Origin: Isotricha intestinalis
Lineage: Eukaryota > Ciliophora > Litostomatea > Vestibuliferida > Isotrichidae
Reading direction: 5' to 3'
Assembly (NCBI GenBank): GCA_023807065.1
Contig: JAJJLU010000331.1
Location: forward strand, 62,001 to 126,000
Length of the DNA: 64,000 nucleotides
The notes under the pieces were generated by a model. It saw nothing but the letters and a program-made list of their open reading frames with translations, made no database searches and was not told the origin of the DNA. Positions 61,803 to 64,000 of the stretch are shown piece by piece. The translations under genes were made by a program, and so were the position numbers. Each line of letters begins with the position of its first letter. The stretch's first letter is position 1.

Positions 61803-63998
61803 TTAATTTAAATTATTTATATTATTCTTTATTGGATTTAGTTTGTATATTTTTAATTTATCAGGAGAAGGAGTTAAAGGATGATTATTTAAATTTTTAA
61901 TAAGTTTAATTGGACTTAAATAACTTTTTAAATTAGATGGTTTTAATATTTTTTCATTATCGTTATTTTGAGTGAGTGAAAAAGAATTTAAAATTTTTCT
62001 TTCTTTAGTTTTATTTTTTTGATTATTTATTAAATTTGCTAAAGTAGGAAAAAAATTTTTCTTTTTTGGAGTTTGAATATTTGATTTTTTAAATAGAGAA
62101 ATAATATTAAAAGATGAACTTGTACTTATTTCTTTTATTTTCTTCATGAAATTATCTTCAAATGAAAAATTACTTTTATCTGAAGTTTTAGATATATTTG
62201 GATTAAATTGTAGATATGAACTTTTATTTTCTGTATTTAAATATAAAAGATTATTATTTCTATAACTTGTTTTTTTTAAAGAAAATAATTTTTCTAATGA
62301 ATTATTATAAGATTTCCTAGATTGATTTATATTATTTTGAATTGAAGATATATTAAATATTGTTGTTTTTAATCTTGGAATATTTTTTGGAGAAAAATTA
62401 TTTAATTTTTCTTTTTTTGTTTTTTCTTGGTTTTTTGATTGAATTATTATATAATTTTTTAAACTATTAATTATTGAGTCTAATCTATTTTTTGAATGAA
62501 ATTTAAATTTTTCTAAAATTGAAGGGTTATCTTCTAAAATCTTTTGAAAATTAAAAGAATGAATTTTATATATTTTCGTTTTATCTTTTAATGCTTTTAT
62601 TGAAAATAAATTTGGTAAATTAAAATATAAAAGTTCACAACCACAAAAATCATATTTATTAAGAGTTATAATTTTTAATATTTCTTTATTTGAATTATCG
62701 TCTTTTCCAAGAAAATAAAGATAATCATTTTTATAATTAAAATTTTTTCTATTAATAATAAAAGAAATTAAATTATCAATTGTTTCTTTATTATATTTTA
62801 TAGTTAACAATACTTCTCCTTCTCTAATAAGATAAATATATTCTAAATAATCATTTGATTCTTTATTAATAATTTCTCCTTTTGAATATTCACAATATTG
62901 AAATTGTTCATAAAAAAATTTTTGAAAATAAGAATATCTAAATTGTTTAAATAATGAAGTATAATTTAAAAAAGCGGCTTCATTTCCTATTATTCTTATT
63001 TTTTCTTCTTCAATATATTTATGTAATATTTCAGAAGAAAAAGAAATTAATTTACATTCAGTGTTTGATATTGCTGTTTCAATATATTTTCCTTTTTCTT
63101 CTTTTCCAATAATTTCTCCTTCTTTATCAATAACATAATTTATTTCTTTATAAATGTTTACTGTTTTAATTTTAGTGTCATCTATTAAAAAAGTATAATA
63201 TGAAAGAAGATAATTATTTATAAGTTTATTTTCTAAATTCTTTTTAATTATTTCTTTTATTTTAGTTAAGTTATCGATATTAAATTCAATTTTTATTCCA
63301 AAATCTTGAATTAAATCTAATAAACATAAATTCAATAATTCATGTATTTTATTTAATTCTTTTAATTCAAATTGATATGTATTTCTCCTTAAATTCACTT
63401 GTAAATTTTGTTCAATTATATAATCTTCATATAATAATTTAAATGCAATAAAAGAAATAATAAATCTATCTTTATAATGTATTGGAAAATTTTTATAATT
63501 ATTTTTTAATGTTTTAAGAAAAATGTCTTTTTCATTTTTTTTTTGTAAATTTATCAAATATTTAAAATAATTAAATCCACTCATTTTAACTTCTTCAACA
63601 CTTAAATTTCTTATTTCAACTTCTCCTTTTACTAATAAATATAATATTTGAGATTTATCATCTTTTCTGCATATTATTTTATTTTTCTTTAAATCATTTA
63701 CAGTGATAAAAGAAGTTAAAGCTAAAAATAAATTTTTAATTTTATCATCATTTAATCTAAATAAACTTAAATAATTATGTAATTGACTTTTCATAAAGAA
63801 AGATAAAATAAAAGGAATTTCTTCTTGATTATGTTTTGTTTTTTTTAAAACAAAAAGTAAAGTTTCAATATCATAATCTAAATTTTTATATTCTTCACTA
63901 AGATATTTTTTAATATTATTTAACCCTTTAAGAGTACTATGATGAGTAATTAAATTGGACTTAATTGAAAAAGAATTTTGTGAAATTTCAATATCTTT
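61803..63998 (-). CDS. Cyclic-nucleotide-binding-domain protein, 5' end beyond window
   Basis: The frame is open to the right edge (63998) and reads like protein upstream of the first visible ATG at 63794 (for example THHSTLKGLNNIKKYLSEEY), so the real start lies outside; about 731 residues are visible. Two cNMP-binding-type β-barrels are present: one with NKIICRKDDKSQILYLLVKG followed by EVEIRNL, and a second with YCEYSKGEIINKESNDYLEY and IYLIREGEVLLTI. A canonical phosphate-binding cassette (FGE...RAA) is not obvious in either (FCGCELLYF is the closest), so ligand binding is uncertain. The C-terminal third is Lys/Asn/Ser-rich, with PRLKTTIFNISS. It resembles the divergent cNMP-binding proteins that are numerous in ciliates. 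It ends 262 bases before the BEACH gene start. Confidence 0.78.
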   Translation of the reverse strand, partial: KDIEISQNSFSIKSNLITHHSTLKGLNNIKKYLSEEYKNLDYDIETLLFVLKKTKHNQEEIPFILSFFMKSQLHNYLSLFRLNDDKIKNLFLALTSFITVNDLKKNKIICRKDDKSQILYLLVKGEVEIRNLSVEEVKMSGFNYFKYLINLQKKNEKDIFLKTLKNNYKNFPIHYKDRFIISFIAFKLLYEDYIIEQNLQVNLRRNTYQFELKELNKIHELLNLCLLDLIQDFGIKIEFNIDNLTKIKEIIKKNLENKLINNYLLSYYTFLIDDTKIKTVNIYKEINYVIDKEGEIIGKEEKGKYIETAISNTECKLISFSSEILHKYIEEEKIRIIGNEAAFLNYTSLFKQFRYSYFQKFFYEQFQYCEYSKGEIINKESNDYLEYIYLIREGEVLLTIKYNKETIDNLISFIINRKNFNYKNDYLYFLGKDDNSNKEILKIITLNKYDFCGCELLYFNLPNLFSIKALKDKTKIYKIHSFNFQKILEDNPSILEKFKFHSKNRLDSIINSLKNYIIIQSKNQEKTKKEKLNNFSPKNIPRLKTTIFNISSIQNNINQSRKSYNNSLEKLFSLKKTSYRNNNLLYLNTENKSSYLQFNPNISKTSDKSNFSFEDNFMKKIKEISTSSSFNIISLFKKSNIQTPKKKNFFPTLANLINNQKNKTKERKILNSFSLTQNNDNEKILKPSNLKSYLSPIKLIKNLNNHPLTPSPDKLKIYKLNPIKNNINNLN

Positions 63999-64000
63999 AA

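Noticed and set aside
1..64000. Genome-wide reading of TAA as glutamine
   Set aside because: Conserved proteins such as COMMD4 and the Rag GTPase end at TAA where their families end, and frames of over 1000 codons contain none; only the BEACH locus and eroded gaps have internal TAA.
1..64000. tRNA, rRNA or other structured RNA genes
   Set aside because: No locally GC-richer block with a tRNA-like arm or T-loop sequence was found on either strand.
1..64000. Source as slime mould, anaerobic gut fungus or Stentor-like ciliate
   Set aside because: Asn-rich AT-rich proteins occur in the first two, but a myristoylated four-EF-hand CDPK argues against them; Stentor-type 15-16-nt introns do not fit the 28-90-nt introns here.

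Overview
This is a stretch of a very AT-rich, gene-dense nuclear genome from a protist. Roughly 30 protein genes lie on both strands, with gaps often of only 80-300 bases. Introns are few and small; the five I can place directly are 28-90 nt, start GTAA and end AG. TAA, TGA and TAG all end genes at the expected places, glutamine is written CAA and tryptophan TGG, so the standard genetic code is in use. The gene set (a myristoylatable CDPK with four EF hands, cyclic-nucleotide-binding, START, BEACH, RBCC-WD40 and LRR/coiled-coil proteins, asparagine-rich linkers) fits an alveolate best. My inference is a ciliate lineage that kept the standard code, such as the Litostomatea (rumen entodiniomorphs are one AT-rich example). 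The sequence alone does not prove this.

Left part (0-18 kb): a 5'-truncated coiled-coil protein, a Ser/Thr kinase, a CDPK, a ubiquitin-like/Cys4 protein, a FIG4-type Sac phosphatase, a spliced SECp43-like RRM protein, a multi-span membrane protein, a tail-anchored ankyrin protein and an N/K-rich protein. Two gaps here (13.9-14.5 and 15.9-16.4 kb) look like eroded genes.

Middle (18-42 kb): a RagA-type GTPase, an F-box/LRR protein, COMMD4, an RBCC-WD40 protein, coiled-coil proteins, a TBC RabGAP, an LRR-coiled-coil protein, an ankyrin-nucleotidyltransferase fusion, an AKTIP/FTS-like UEV protein, a GAPVD1-like RasGAP-VPS9 protein, a second B-box/WD40 protein and a PB1-like/NBR1-like protein. 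Many of these act on endosomes and lysosomes (FIG4, Rag, COMMD4, TBC, FTS, GAPVD1, BEACH, START); they are scattered on both strands, so this is a functional theme and not an operon.

Right part (42-64 kb): two very low-complexity proteins that are probably one gene split by an intron or a one-base frameshift, the second carrying about ten ERERNIIFDE-type repeats; a 1.56-kb strand-asymmetric gap; a 1734-residue surface protein with signal peptide and GPI-like tail; a START protein; a BEACH-WD40 gene that is recognisable end to end but broken by three in-frame TAA codons and three frameshifts; and a cyclic-nucleotide-binding protein running off the right edge.

The point most worth checking is the BEACH gene: all three premature stops are TAA where CAA (Gln) would fit, and the frameshifts all look like single missing A/T bases. 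That could be recent pseudogenisation, assembly error, or real recoding.
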